A stretch of DNA of 64,000 nt from assembly GCA_963555775.3 (NCBI GenBank), contig CAUVWY020000010.1, forward strand, positions 62,001 through 126,000, written 5' to 3'. Origin of the DNA: JAJEDW01 sp963555775. Its GTDB lineage: Bacteria; Acidobacteriota; Terriglobia; 20CM-2-55-15. The stretch's first letter is position 1; the number at the start of each line of letters is the position of its first letter. The notes under the pieces are model-generated. The model was not told the DNA's origin and searched no databases. It was given only the letters and a program-made list of their open reading frames with translations. A program made the position numbers and the translations under genes. This document shows, piece after piece, positions 50,492 through 61,039 of the stretch.

Positions 50492-52159
50492 ATGAAACCG
50501 GCAAGGAAAACCGCTATGTATCGAGCGATCTGCATTCTCATGCTGGCCGCCAGTCCGCTCGCCGGACAGGCGCCCGAAACAATCCTGGTGAACGGCGCCG
50601 TTGTCTCGTTGGACAACGATTCTTCAATCCATCAGGCCGTCGCGGTTCACGATGGTCGGATTCTTGCGCTGGGAACAAACGGGGACATTCAGAGTCTGGC
50701 TGGCGAATCCACCGAGGTGATCGACCTGGGTGGACGGACGGTAATTCCCGGCCTGATCGACTCACACATTCACGCGATTCGGGCGGCACGCAGCTTTGCC
50801 ACCGAGGTCAACTGGATCGGAACGTCGTCCATTCCCGAGGCGATGGAGCGCATCCGGGTCAAGGCGGAAGCCGTGGGACCCGACCAGTGGCTGATCGTTG
50901 CCGGTGGCTGGGACGAAGAACAGTTCGAGGAAAAGCGGCGGCCGAGCCAGGCCGAGTTGACGGCCGCCGCTGGGCCAAACCCCGCCTACGTTCAACTGGG
51001 CTACAGTTGGGCGCTCCTGACACCGCGGGGCCTCGAAATGCTCGGCATCCGCGGCGCCGAGGATATTTCCGCGCCCGGACGCTTCGAGAACGGCGCGATC
51101 AGCGGCCCGGCTTCAGTCATCGTCGGACTCTTCGACCGGCTTCCGTCGCCGACCTACGAGGAACAGGTTGAAGGCACCAGGCTGTTCTTTCGCGAACTGA
51201 ACCGCCTGGCGATTACAGGCGTCGGCGATCCCGGCGGCAACAACCTGGCAGCGGGCACCGACTACCATCCTCTATTCGACGTGTGGCGTAGCGGCGATCT
51301 GACGGTCCGTGTCGTCTACAGCCTCGGCAGCCAGACGGCGGGAAACGAGCTTGCCGAGTTCCAGGACATGACCGGTATGACACCCATGGGATTCGGCGAC
51401 GACCTGCTGCGCTTCAACGGCGTCGGAGAGCGTGTCACCGCGGCCATGAACAACAACGACGACCCGTCGGATTCGGAACTCGAGCGTTTCTACGACGTGG
51501 CGCGCTGGGTGGCGGAGCGCGGTATGTCGATGACGGTCCACTGGCCGAACGACGCCTCGGTGCATCATCTTCTGGACCTTTTTGAACAGGTGGATCGGGA
51601 CGTTCCGATCGATGACTTGCGCTGGTCGGTCGCCCACCTCAACGACGCTTCGGATGCGACGCTGGAACGGATGCGCGACATGGGGGTCGGATGGACCGTT
51701 CAGTTGGGCATGTACTACGGCGGGGAGGGATTTCGCGATCGTGTCGGGGATCGAGCCTCAGCACGCGCTCCGGCAGTGGTGACGGCCCAACGGTTGGGTA
51801 CGCCGACAGGCATGGGGACCGACGCGCACCGGGTGGCCACGTACAACCCGTTTACGGCGCTGCAGTGGCTGCTCGACGGGCGGACCATCGGCGGCGTCCA
51901 GGTCCGTAGCGGCAGCGAGATCCCGTCGCGGGAAGCCGCCCTCCGCCTGTACACCATCGGCAGCGCGTGGTTCTCTCATGACGACGACAGGCGCGGTTCC
52001 CTGGAAGTCGGCAAGTATGCCGATCTGGCAGTTCTTTCTGAAGATTATCTGACCGTTCCGGTGAACCGGATCGGCGGCCTTGAATCCGTCCTGACCATGG
52101 TGGGCGGCAAGGTGGTCTACGGCAGTGGCGAGTTCGAGGATCTGGAATCCCGGGATTAG
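50492..52159 (+). CDS. Exported YtcJ-like amidohydrolase
   Basis: 555 residues; an internal ATG at 50516 begins the signal peptide (YRAICILMLAASPLAGQ). TILVNGAVVSLDNDSSIHQAVAVHDGRILALG is the N-terminal beta domain, and VIPGLIDSHIHAI carries the metal-binding HxH. Later ligand regions are MTVHWPNDASVHHLL and GTDAHRVATYNPF, followed by PSREAALRLYTIGSAWFSHDD. YtcJ-type enzymes hydrolyse amide bonds of unknown natural substrates. It is divergent from the PQQ dehydrogenase and is followed after 50 bp by the DUF885 gene. Confidence 0.9.
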   Translation: MKPARKTAMYRAICILMLAASPLAGQAPETILVNGAVVSLDNDSSIHQAVAVHDGRILALGTNGDIQSLAGESTEVIDLGGRTVIPGLIDSHIHAIRAARSFATEVNWIGTSSIPEAMERIRVKAEAVGPDQWLIVAGGWDEEQFEEKRRPSQAELTAAAGPNPAYVQLGYSWALLTPRGLEMLGIRGAEDISAPGRFENGAISGPASVIVGLFDRLPSPTYEEQVEGTRLFFRELNRLAITGVGDPGGNNLAAGTDYHPLFDVWRSGDLTVRVVYSLGSQTAGNELAEFQDMTGMTPMGFGDDLLRFNGVGERVTAAMNNNDDPSDSELERFYDVARWVAERGMSMTVHWPNDASVHHLLDLFEQVDRDVPIDDLRWSVAHLNDASDATLERMRDMGVGWTVQLGMYYGGEGFRDRVGDRASARAPAVVTAQRLGTPTGMGTDAHRVATYNPFTALQWLLDGRTIGGVQVRSGSEIPSREAALRLYTIGSAWFSHDDDRRGSLEVGKYADLAVLSEDYLTVPVNRIGGLESVLTMVGGKVVYGSGEFEDLESRD

Positions 52160-52209
52160 GCCCCATGCGCCGCTCATATTTAATGTACTGAGACCCACCG
52201 GAGACAGCA

Positions 52210-53934
52210 ATGAACCATCGACCTCGTTTGCCGTATGGAATCCTGAACCTTTTCATGCTTGTTGTTCTCGGACTTGTCTCGGGCTGCCTGGAGGAACCAA
52301 TGCCGTCGCGTTCGGCCGGTTGGGATACCTTTGTCAACGGCTTCATCGATCGTACCTTTGAAGCCCAACCGCACTCGGGTGTCTATGAAGGGCGCCATGA
52401 ATTCGATGGACGATTGCCGGACTGGAGCAGTCAGGGGTTGGAGGCTGAACTGACCCGCCTGCACGACGAGCGCGAACGGGCCGACGGGTTCGATCCGGAC
52501 ACAATGGACGAAAGGCAGCGATTCGAACGGGATTACCTGCTGGCATCGGTCGACGGCGAACTGTTCTGGCGCGAGTCGATGGAGACGCCCCATACCAACC
52601 CGAGCTTCTATTCGGGTGCGCTGGACCCCAACGTCTACGTGTCGCGGGAATACGCCCCTCTGCCTGACCGAATGCGGGCATACATGGCGTACGCGCGCGC
52701 CGTACCCGAAGCCCTGCCGCAGATCCGCAACAACCTGCGCACGCCGCTCCCCAGAACGTTCGTCGATCTGGCCCGGATCAGCTTCGGCGGACTGGCCGCC
52801 TATTACGAGAACGATGTTCCCACCGTTTTTGCCGCCGTTGAGGACGCCAGCCTGCAGGCTGAATTCGAAGAGGTCAACCGGGCGGCCATCGAAGCCATGC
52901 GCGAACTCGATGGTTGGTTCCAATCCCTCGAGGACGGCGCCACGGACGATTTCGCCATGGGCGCCGAGCGGCTCGCCGAAATGCTGTGGGCCACCGAACG
53001 GGTCGACGTCGGCCTCGACGAACTGCAGGCGGTGGGACAGGCCGACCTGGATCGAAACCTTGCGGCAATGCGGGACGCCTGCGGTGTCTATGCTCCCGGT
53101 GAAACGGTCGAGGCCTGCGTCGTGCGGGTTCAGGCCAACAAGCCCACGGATGGGCCTGTCGCCACGGCGGCAAGACAGCTCGAAGATCTGAAGGCATTCG
53201 TCGCTGCCCGGGACCTGGTGTCCATACCGGGCGCCGAGGAAGCTCTGGTCAAGGAATCGCCTCCGTACATGCGTTGGAACGCCGCGTTCATCGACATTCC
53301 CGGGCCCTATGAAACCGGGCTGCCGTCGACGTACTACATTTCGCCGCCCGATCCGTCATGGTCCGAAGAGGACCGGAACGCGTATGTCCCCGCGAGGAGC
53401 GACCTGCTGTACATTTCGGTTCATGAGGTGTGGCCCGGCCACTTCCTGCAGTTTCTTCACGCTCATCAGGCGCCGTCCGACTTTGGAAAAGTATTCGGCA
53501 CATACGCCTTCGGCGAAGGCTGGGCGCATTACGCCGAAGAGTTGATGTCCGAGGCGGGACTTGGCGAAGGCGACCCTGAAGTGCGGATCGGTCAGATTCT
53601 GAACGCGTTGCTCCGAAACGTCCGCTTTCTTTCCGCGATCGGCCTTCATACGGGTGGCATGACCGTAGAAGAGTCCGAAGCGATGTTCCGCGAAAATGCA
53701 TACCAGGATCCAGGCAACGCCCGACAGCAGGCCGCGCGGGGAACGTTCGATCCGGCCTACCTCAACTACACGATGGGAAAGCTGATGATTCGCAAGCTTC
53801 GTGAAAATTGGACGGCGTCCCGCGGCGGTCGTGCCGCCTGGCGCGACTTCCACGACCGGTTCTTGAGCTACGGCGGTCCCCCGATTCCGCTTCTGCGCAA
53901 CGCAATGATGGGAGATGAGGGCTCGCTGTTTTGA
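52210..53934 (+). CDS. DUF885 lipoprotein (putative metallopeptidase)
   Basis: 574 residues. A lipobox (LVVLGLVSGC) anchors it. HEVWPGH at 405-411 and FGEGWAHYAEELM downstream form the DUF885 active-site pattern, a variant of the HExxH class in which a longer HEVxPGH spacing is used. GRLPDWSSQGLEAELTRL and the N-terminal helices match the family. It is probably a membrane-bound carboxypeptidase-like enzyme. The stop overlaps the TTG of the giant gene by 4 bp (TTGA). Confidence 0.9.
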   Translation: MNHRPRLPYGILNLFMLVVLGLVSGCLEEPMPSRSAGWDTFVNGFIDRTFEAQPHSGVYEGRHEFDGRLPDWSSQGLEAELTRLHDERERADGFDPDTMDERQRFERDYLLASVDGELFWRESMETPHTNPSFYSGALDPNVYVSREYAPLPDRMRAYMAYARAVPEALPQIRNNLRTPLPRTFVDLARISFGGLAAYYENDVPTVFAAVEDASLQAEFEEVNRAAIEAMRELDGWFQSLEDGATDDFAMGAERLAEMLWATERVDVGLDELQAVGQADLDRNLAAMRDACGVYAPGETVEACVVRVQANKPTDGPVATAARQLEDLKAFVAARDLVSIPGAEEALVKESPPYMRWNAAFIDIPGPYETGLPSTYYISPPDPSWSEEDRNAYVPARSDLLYISVHEVWPGHFLQFLHAHQAPSDFGKVFGTYAFGEGWAHYAEELMSEAGLGEGDPEVRIGQILNALLRNVRFLSAIGLHTGGMTVEESEAMFRENAYQDPGNARQQAARGTFDPAYLNYTMGKLMIRKLRENWTASRGGRAAWRDFHDRFLSYGGPPIPLLRNAMMGDEGSLF

Positions 53935-56900
53935 TACGGACGCCGCGGGCGTGTCAACGCGCCCTGCCATCGGCGATTCAGTTTCCGGTCCGTCTTGCAT
54001 TCATGACGGCGGTTCTTGCGACGGTCTGCGGATTTCCATCCGGCACATTCGCCGCAGACCCCGTGACCAAGTCGTTTACCGATTCTCTGGGCAGAACGGC
54101 TCTGTACCGATATTCACTCAAGGATGGCTGGGACCCAACCCAACCGCGCGGTTTGCTGGTGAACTTTCATGGGAACAACACCGGTACTCAGCAAGACATG
54201 CTGAACTTTTTTCACCCGAACGTTGAGCATGTTGCGTATCAACATGATCTTGTCCCGGTTGTAGTCGCCTCGCCGGAAGCCCGGCCGCTGGGGGCATACG
54301 ATGGAATCTACAGCCAACGGCCTTATCGGGGATATGGAACGCGAATTTGGACAGACGAAGACCGGCAATTAGTCCACGAGCTATTACAAAGTCAATTTGG
54401 CGGCGATTTCTCGGTTGATTTCGGACGAATCGTCTTCTGGGGCGGCTCCGCGGGGAGTGCATTTTTATACGGGTTTGTTCGTTCCTACGGTGAGAACTAC
54501 GGAGGTGGACTGCTGGCGTGGTGTGGCGCCGGGATCGCCGATCCGTTCTGGAGACCCACGCAGCAATTCCGGGAACGGTTCCGCGTGCTGGTGACAGCGA
54601 CCACGGAGGACTTCCAACACATCTGGCAAACCGGGCGTTACGGATACTACAAATATACCCTTGGATTCGAGACCCGGGGCGATCTGCAAGTGCCGGGTGG
54701 CCACTGCCGGGCTGGCGCATATTCGTGGGAGACAGCCGTCGGGTGGTTGCTTGACGGTACTGGAATTCCAGAAGAACCGGTCGAACCGCATTTCGAGCGG
54801 ACAGCCGTTTTCGACTACGTAGCCGGTCTCACCGTCGATGGGGCCGGTACGCTTTGGGTTGTACGGCAAACGCCGGCGCAAGAGGATGCGGCGATATGGC
54901 GCAGCGTCGATCGCGGTACGACCTGGGAGGCGGTTTCGCGGGTTCAGCTGATCGTGGCGGATATCGACGCGGTGGGCGATGCCTTGTTCCTGATCGCATC
55001 GACCCCGTCTAACCCTTATTCGTATCAACTCTATCGATCCCTGGACGGAGGATTGAATTTCACCGTTGCCGGCGGGACGGACAACCCTCGCCTGTACGAG
55101 TTAAACGAACCGCTTCTTACCGACCCCGACGGCAAACTCTATGTAATGGGTCGCTATACCGAAGCCGATTGGCCGGACGTTTATGTCAGCGATGATTTGG
55201 GGGAGAGTTGGACTTCGTTGGGTTTGCCGCGGGAAGCACGGTATGACCGTATTACTAATCCGGATGGAATTTGGACGGAACAATCCGGGCTGATCGTTGT
55301 AAGTGACCTGCCGGCCAGTCCTTTCTCGTCATCTTTCTCCAGTGCGGTTGGCAAGACCGAGGGCAATGATTGGCGCGTACTGGCGGACACGCCCGCTGGC
55401 CAACCCTATTCGATCGCTTGGGACGGTTCGTCGATCTGGGGAGTGGTCGGATTGTATCCGTACTCGGTGTCCCAATCGTCTGATCTGGGCTCCACCTGGC
55501 TTGAAACTGAGCTCCCATCGGACCCCGCGCTCAGTTCCACGGCCATCCAACGCGTTTCGGCCTTGAACGAGAATCAGCAATTGCTGTTTGGCGGAGGCGG
55601 CAACGTTTTTCTGCGCGATGGTGGAGGCGTGTGGCATTTGCTTCATGGCGGCGCAACCTTGGGAGAGGAGTCGCAAGGTTGGTCTCGCGGTGGGACCATC
55701 GGACAGACTTGGGACGCCAGGATAACACTGGATCCTTCATCGGGCGATGTGTTCGCGACCGATGGAAAGGGTATTTTTCGCCTTGACGCCGAAAACAGAG
55801 CGCTTTCGAACGTGGGCGCCAGGCCCGACATCGATCGCGATGGCGTACCGGACATGCGCGATGCGTTTCCGTCCGACCCCGCTGAATACCTGGACACCGA
55901 TGGCGATGGCATTGGAAACCATGCCGACAGCGATGCCGATGGGGATGGGGTTGCGGACATTGAGGACGGCGCTCCTCTGGATCGATACGAGGTCATGGAC
56001 ACGGACGGTGATGGAGTGGGCGATGGCGCCGACCTCGATGACGACGGCGACGAGGTATTGGATGTCTTCGATGAGTTTCCTCTGGACAAACAGGAGAATG
56101 CGGATACCGATGGCGACCGAATCGGCGATCGGTTGGACGCCGATGACGATGGAGATGGCGTAAACGACTTGGCGGATGCTTTCCCGCGCTATCCGCGCGA
56201 ATGGCTCGATACCGACGGGGACGGTATCGGCGACAACCTGGATAGCGACGATGACAACGACGGCCTCGCGGACGATGCCGATCCCGATCCGCTTGACGGT
56301 CCCGAAAAACCGGGGTTTCTCAGGCCCGCCGACCACTTCCACCAGCTGCTTCTTGTTATCGGTTCTCGCGATGATCGCTTCATTCTCCCGGTACACCCGG
56401 AGAGACCGTCGCAATTCATTTATCCGGACGATCTTGGCGATGCGCCGAGCTTCGGCTATATCCGGCTCGGCGATCAGTCGTCTTTCGAAATCCAGTTCGC
56501 CGTGGACGAATACGCTTGGCGTGGCGACAACAACTCTCTGGCAAAAGTTTACTTCGATCGAAACGGCAACGGAGACCTGACGGATGACGGACCGCCTTCG
56601 GTCATTTCCCCCGGTGCCACTAACTCACCGGGCATCAGAATCTGGCCGCTGGAAGTTCCATATGCTTCGGGCGAGGTTGTTCCCTACGGCATCAGCATTG
56701 ATGGCGCAAGTCTGGGGTATGGAGGATCAACTACGGCAGGTTCGCGAATTTCTTCCGTCCCTGTGAATTTCGGCGGCTCCTGGGTGGGTGACGTTGCCGC
56801 GCCGAACGGTTCCATGACTCTTGTTCAAACGGTCGATTACGACATTGACGGCGTCTTCAACCGATCGCCGGAAGACTTTGTGTGCATTGATGTTGATGGA

Positions 56901-59900
56901 GACCGTGGTCTGGATTGCGGTCCGGATGGCGCCGAGCGATTCCGTCACGAGGAGCCATTCACTCTCGATGGCCAGCAGGTGCGCGCGCTCGTGGCGGCGT
57001 CGGGTCATCGCGTTGAACTGGTGCTGGCCGAATCACCGGGTTTCGACCCCGCGGGCGGTCCAGGGGATCAGACCTACACCGGCGGAATCGCCATCGGACC
57101 GCTGACGCTGCCGACTGCGAGCGGCGGTGACGGCGCGCTGACCTACAGCCTGACGCCGGCCATCCCCGGCTTGAGCTTTGACGCCGCCCGGCGCCAACTC
57201 ACCGGCACGCCGACAAGCGCCGGTACCTACAATATGACCTACACCGCGACTGATGCGGACGGCGACACCGACACACGCAACTTCACCATCACGGTGATGG
57301 CGCCGGTCACGCCGCCCGGCACCGGGACCGTCGGGACCGAATCGTTCTCGATCCCGAATCTGGGAGGGTGGTCCACGACGAGCAGCGGAACGGAATCGGC
57401 CATGAGGTCGGGTTATGGGCGCATCCGTGCGGAGTCGGGTTCGACCACGCCTTCCGGGATCGCCATTTTTGGATTCAGGCAGGGCGGCGTGCTCATTGCC
57501 GAAGCGGGCGTCCCGGCATCGGAACCCGTCCAGGAGGGGCGGATATTCGCCGAATCGTCGGGTACGCCGGGCCAAGCGGGATCGATCCAAACCGGATTGG
57601 CCATGGCCAATCCCAACGACGCGCCGGCCACCATCCTCTTCTATTTCAGGGACGCCGAGGGCGAACGTTTCGGTGACGGCCAATTGGTGTTGGGCGCGTA
57701 CGAGCAGACTGCGAAGTTCCTCAACGATGCGCCGTTCAACAGTGGCGAGTTGGAATCGGGAACGTTCACGTTTACCTCATCGGTGCCCATCGCCGTCATC
57801 GCTTTACGGGGATTGACCAACCGGGACGGCGAGTTCCTGATGACCACGCTCCCGGTCGCGCCCCTGGCCACCCCCAGGACGCCGTTCTCCGGGAACACGG
57901 GCTCTGCGGATACGGTCTATTTCCCTCATTTCACCGATGGCGACGGATGGGTGACTCAGGTCATTCTGGTGAACCCAACGGATCGACCGATCACGGGAAC
58001 TGTTCGGTTCCTTGGACCCGGCAGCGGCGCGCGGGCGGCCTCTCCCGCCGTCCTGACGCTGGACGACGATCGGACGGGATCGGAATTTCCGTATTCGATT
58101 CCTGCCGGCAGTTCCCAAAAATTCACCACCTCGAATCCCACTGGCGGAGTAACCAGCGGTTCCGTGCGCGCGACTCCCACCCCAGGCAGCGTCGCACCCT
58201 CGGGTCTTGTCGTTTTCTCGTATACCTCCGGTGGAAAGACCGTTTCCGAATCCGGCGTCCCCGCCCTGCCGGCGGGATCGGCATTCCGGGTCTACGCCGA
58301 ATCGTCGGGAACGCCCAATCAGCCGGGATCGATCCGAACCGGCCTGGCGATTACCAATGCGGCTGACACGACCAATATGGTGACTCTGGAAGTGACGGAC
58401 CTGGATGGAAACCTGGCGACGGGGGTCGCTTCGGTTCCGCTGACGCTTCCACCGTCGGGTCAGGTGGCCCGTTTCCTGGACGAGATCTTCGACTCGCTGC
58501 CGAACAACTTCACGGGAGTGCTCCGGGTCACCTCGACCGCCGATGTCGCCATCGTGGGACTGCGATTGCGCTACAACGAGAAGAACGAACTCAAGATGAC
58601 GACCACCCCGCCATCGGACGAAACGGATGCGCCGACCATGGCGGACCGATTCTTCCCGCATATCGTGGACTCCGCGGGATGGTCCACCCAGTTCATCCTG
58701 TTCAGCGGGGTCGCCGGCCAGACCTCATCGGGAACATTGAGTTTCATCGATACCGCGGGGGAACCCTGGAATCTGCCCACCACGAACGGCGTTTCGGGGA
58801 GCTTGCCGCCCGGCGGCGGTACCGTCGCCGATTTGGTCGTTGCATCGGCTTCGGTCAGCGATGCCAGCCCCGAGCCAGGGGAATCGTTCACGTTTAGCGC
58901 GACCGTCCGCAACCAGGGCTCCCACGAGTCCGCCGCCACCATGCTGCGCTACTACCGCTCGACGGATGCGACGATAACCAGGGGAGATACGGAGGTCGGC
59001 ACCGATGCCGTGAGCGCACTCACCCCCGCAGGGACCAGCGATGAGTCGATCAGCCTGACAGCCCCGACGACCGCTGGAACCTACTATTACGGGGCTTGCG
59101 TCGATCCAGTGTCCGGAGAGTCCGATACCGGAAACAACTGCTCTAACTCCAGCATGGGTACGGTCTCGTCCGCATCAATGGCCGTGACCATCCCCGACGC
59201 CAACCTGCGGGCGGCGATCGAGGCTGCCCTCGGCAAGACGAACGGCGCGACGATCACCGCGGCCGACATGGAGACTTTGACCACTCTGTCCGCGCGGAAC
59301 GCGGGCATCAGCGATCTGACGGGGCTCGAGTTTGCCACGAACCTGACAGAGTTACAGCTTGATTACAATCGCCGCATTTCGGATGTGTCCTCTCTCGCAG
59401 GCTTGACCAACCTGACAGAATTGTATCTTCGGTTCAACACGATTACGGATGTGTCGTCGCTGGAGGCCTTGACCAAGCTGACACACTTAGCTCTTGCGGC
59501 CAACGAGATCACGGATGTGTCGTCGCTGGGGGGCTTGACCAACCTGACAACATTGAGACTTACGTTCAACGCGATCATGGATGTGTCGTCGCTGGAGAGA
59601 TTGACCAACCTCCAATACCTGGATCTTCGGGGAAACCCCCTGAGCGTCTCCTCCATCAACGACCATGTTCCTGCCCTTGAGAGAAATGGGGTTACGGTAC
59701 GATTTGACCGGTTCCGCAAGGGCGACTTCGACATCGAAGTCGTTTTCCTCGGCGACTTCATTGAAGGTCAGAAGAATGTGCTCAAGTATGCGGCGCGGCG
59801 CTGGATGTCGGTCATTACGGCGGACCTGCCGGACTATGAATTCACTCAGGGCTGGTCTGGTACGTGCGGCGGTCAGTCCATTGAGATCCCCTCCGGGGAA

Positions 59901-60557
59901 CGAATAGACGACCTGCGGATCTATGTGGGCAGCTTTGAAGACGCCGAAGGTCCATCTGGGTACGGTGGGACACGCCTGTTACGCGAGAGCCATCTGCCCA
60001 TCTTTGGATGCATGACGTTCAATTCGAAACCCGGCTATTTGCAGATCACCGCGCCCCACGAGGTGGGGCACGTTCTGGGGTTTGGAAGAAGAATCTGGGG
60101 CAGTCTCGGCTTCTTCCAGGACCCGGATGGTGACCAGCACTTCAACGGTCCGCTGGCGATTGCCGCTTTTGACGACGCGGGCGGACGGGACTACTCGGGC
60201 AAGAAGGTGCCTGTGGAGGGATCGCACTGGAGGTATTCTGTGCTCGAAGGCGAACTCATGGGGCCGCGTGGGGGAGAGGCGCTGAGCGCGATCACGGTCC
60301 AGTCCATGGCCGATCTCGGCTACGGGGTGGATGTCACTGAGGCCGACGCGTATACCCTGCCAGGCGCCGCGGCCGCCCAGGCGAGTGCGAACACCACGGC
60401 GGCTATCGCCTCGATTCCCAAGGACGACCGCTTGGGTGGGCATCTGGCCTCTCCCACTCAAGTGGAACCGGAGCTGTGGTGCAGCCTCGACGGTGAGCGG
60501 GAGCCGATTTACGTTGTTGACCAGTTGGGGCGCATCATCCGCACCATGGGCAACTGA
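53931..60557 (+). CDS. Giant chimeric secreted protein: esterase, propeller, calcium repeats, Ig-like modules, CARDB, LRR, leishmanolysin-like protease
   Basis: 2208 residues. The TTG at 53931 gives a full signal peptide (basic start, then LAFMTAVLATVCGFPSGTFA); an ATG at 54003 would lose the basic part. Domains in order: alpha/beta hydrolase (about 45-285, GGSAGS at 171-176); sialidase-type propeller (290-625); thrombospondin type-3-like calcium repeats (634-793, DTDGDGIGNHADSDADGDG); a beta domain (795-1040); He_PIG Ig-like (1043-1123); repeated Ig-like modules (about 1135-1630); CARDB (1634-1747); internalin-type LRR (1752-1925); leishmanolysin-like protease (1930-2150) with HEVGHVLGF at 2043 and SHW as a possible third ligand. 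It is extracellular; combined esterase and protease activity is inferred. Confidence 0.85.
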   Translation: MIRTPRACQRALPSAIQFPVRLAFMTAVLATVCGFPSGTFAADPVTKSFTDSLGRTALYRYSLKDGWDPTQPRGLLVNFHGNNTGTQQDMLNFFHPNVEHVAYQHDLVPVVVASPEARPLGAYDGIYSQRPYRGYGTRIWTDEDRQLVHELLQSQFGGDFSVDFGRIVFWGGSAGSAFLYGFVRSYGENYGGGLLAWCGAGIADPFWRPTQQFRERFRVLVTATTEDFQHIWQTGRYGYYKYTLGFETRGDLQVPGGHCRAGAYSWETAVGWLLDGTGIPEEPVEPHFERTAVFDYVAGLTVDGAGTLWVVRQTPAQEDAAIWRSVDRGTTWEAVSRVQLIVADIDAVGDALFLIASTPSNPYSYQLYRSLDGGLNFTVAGGTDNPRLYELNEPLLTDPDGKLYVMGRYTEADWPDVYVSDDLGESWTSLGLPREARYDRITNPDGIWTEQSGLIVVSDLPASPFSSSFSSAVGKTEGNDWRVLADTPAGQPYSIAWDGSSIWGVVGLYPYSVSQSSDLGSTWLETELPSDPALSSTAIQRVSALNENQQLLFGGGGNVFLRDGGGVWHLLHGGATLGEESQGWSRGGTIGQTWDARITLDPSSGDVFATDGKGIFRLDAENRALSNVGARPDIDRDGVPDMRDAFPSDPAEYLDTDGDGIGNHADSDADGDGVADIEDGAPLDRYEVMDTDGDGVGDGADLDDDGDEVLDVFDEFPLDKQENADTDGDRIGDRLDADDDGDGVNDLADAFPRYPREWLDTDGDGIGDNLDSDDDNDGLADDADPDPLDGPEKPGFLRPADHFHQLLLVIGSRDDRFILPVHPERPSQFIYPDDLGDAPSFGYIRLGDQSSFEIQFAVDEYAWRGDNNSLAKVYFDRNGNGDLTDDGPPSVISPGATNSPGIRIWPLEVPYASGEVVPYGISIDGASLGYGGSTTAGSRISSVPVNFGGSWVGDVAAPNGSMTLVQTVDYDIDGVFNRSPEDFVCIDVDGDRGLDCGPDGAERFRHEEPFTLDGQQVRALVAASGHRVELVLAESPGFDPAGGPGDQTYTGGIAIGPLTLPTASGGDGALTYSLTPAIPGLSFDAARRQLTGTPTSAGTYNMTYTATDADGDTDTRNFTITVMAPVTPPGTGTVGTESFSIPNLGGWSTTSSGTESAMRSGYGRIRAESGSTTPSGIAIFGFRQGGVLIAEAGVPASEPVQEGRIFAESSGTPGQAGSIQTGLAMANPNDAPATILFYFRDAEGERFGDGQLVLGAYEQTAKFLNDAPFNSGELESGTFTFTSSVPIAVIALRGLTNRDGEFLMTTLPVAPLATPRTPFSGNTGSADTVYFPHFTDGDGWVTQVILVNPTDRPITGTVRFLGPGSGARAASPAVLTLDDDRTGSEFPYSIPAGSSQKFTTSNPTGGVTSGSVRATPTPGSVAPSGLVVFSYTSGGKTVSESGVPALPAGSAFRVYAESSGTPNQPGSIRTGLAITNAADTTNMVTLEVTDLDGNLATGVASVPLTLPPSGQVARFLDEIFDSLPNNFTGVLRVTSTADVAIVGLRLRYNEKNELKMTTTPPSDETDAPTMADRFFPHIVDSAGWSTQFILFSGVAGQTSSGTLSFIDTAGEPWNLPTTNGVSGSLPPGGGTVADLVVASASVSDASPEPGESFTFSATVRNQGSHESAATMLRYYRSTDATITRGDTEVGTDAVSALTPAGTSDESISLTAPTTAGTYYYGACVDPVSGESDTGNNCSNSSMGTVSSASMAVTIPDANLRAAIEAALGKTNGATITAADMETLTTLSARNAGISDLTGLEFATNLTELQLDYNRRISDVSSLAGLTNLTELYLRFNTITDVSSLEALTKLTHLALAANEITDVSSLGGLTNLTTLRLTFNAIMDVSSLERLTNLQYLDLRGNPLSVSSINDHVPALERNGVTVRFDRFRKGDFDIEVVFLGDFIEGQKNVLKYAARRWMSVITADLPDYEFTQGWSGTCGGQSIEIPSGERIDDLRIYVGSFEDAEGPSGYGGTRLLRESHLPIFGCMTFNSKPGYLQITAPHEVGHVLGFGRRIWGSLGFFQDPDGDQHFNGPLAIAAFDDAGGRDYSGKKVPVEGSHWRYSVLEGELMGPRGGEALSAITVQSMADLGYGVDVTEADAYTLPGAAAAQASANTTAAIASIPKDDRLGGHLASPTQVEPELWCSLDGEREPIYVVDQLGRIIRTMGN

Positions 60558-60761
60558 AACGCACTGGCGGGGCGCGTAGCTGGGATCACCAAAAGGCTAT
60601 CTGGCGCCAAGCGGCCCACCACGCCGGCAGCAATCCCGCCTCTTGGGCACCGGCCACCAAGCGCTGATAGACCGGATCTGCGAAAGAGAGGGCAACCCGC
60701 TGTTGGATCGCCCCGGCAGCCTCAGACGCTGGCCTGGTATGGGGAATAGCTGCAGAGACGG

Positions 60762-61039
60762 CTGTTTCACTCATCCCTTTCCGGGGATTTACCAAGGAAG
60801 CCGGCGAGTTCTTGATGACGACCACCCCGCCATCGGACGAAACGGATGCGCCGACCATGGCGGACCGATTCTTCCGGCATATCGTGGACTCCGCGGGATG
60901 GTCCACGCAGTTCATCCTGTTCAGCGGGATCGCGGGCAAGGACTCATCCGGCACATTAAGTTTCTTCGATACCGATGGGGAACCCTGGGATCTGCCCACG
61001 CGGAGCAGCGTTTCGGAGGGTTCTGCCTCGCCGAATTAG
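60762..61039 (+). pseudogene. Decayed copy of an Ig-like module of the giant gene
   Basis: From 60815 the DNA repeats 58596 onward almost exactly for about 90 bp (MTTTPPSDETDAPTMADRFF) and then diverges gradually through FILFSGIAGKDSSGTLSFFDTDGEPWDLP. Upstream, RGFTKEAGEFLMTT matches RGLTNRDGEFLMTT of another module, but a frameshift near 60777 cuts the link, so this is a fragment rather than a gene. It stops at 61039. Confidence 0.75.

Noticed and set aside
60586..60999. 137-codon minus-strand frame after the giant gene
   Set aside because: It is the antisense of the decayed module copy for most of its length and has no start signal or recognised family.
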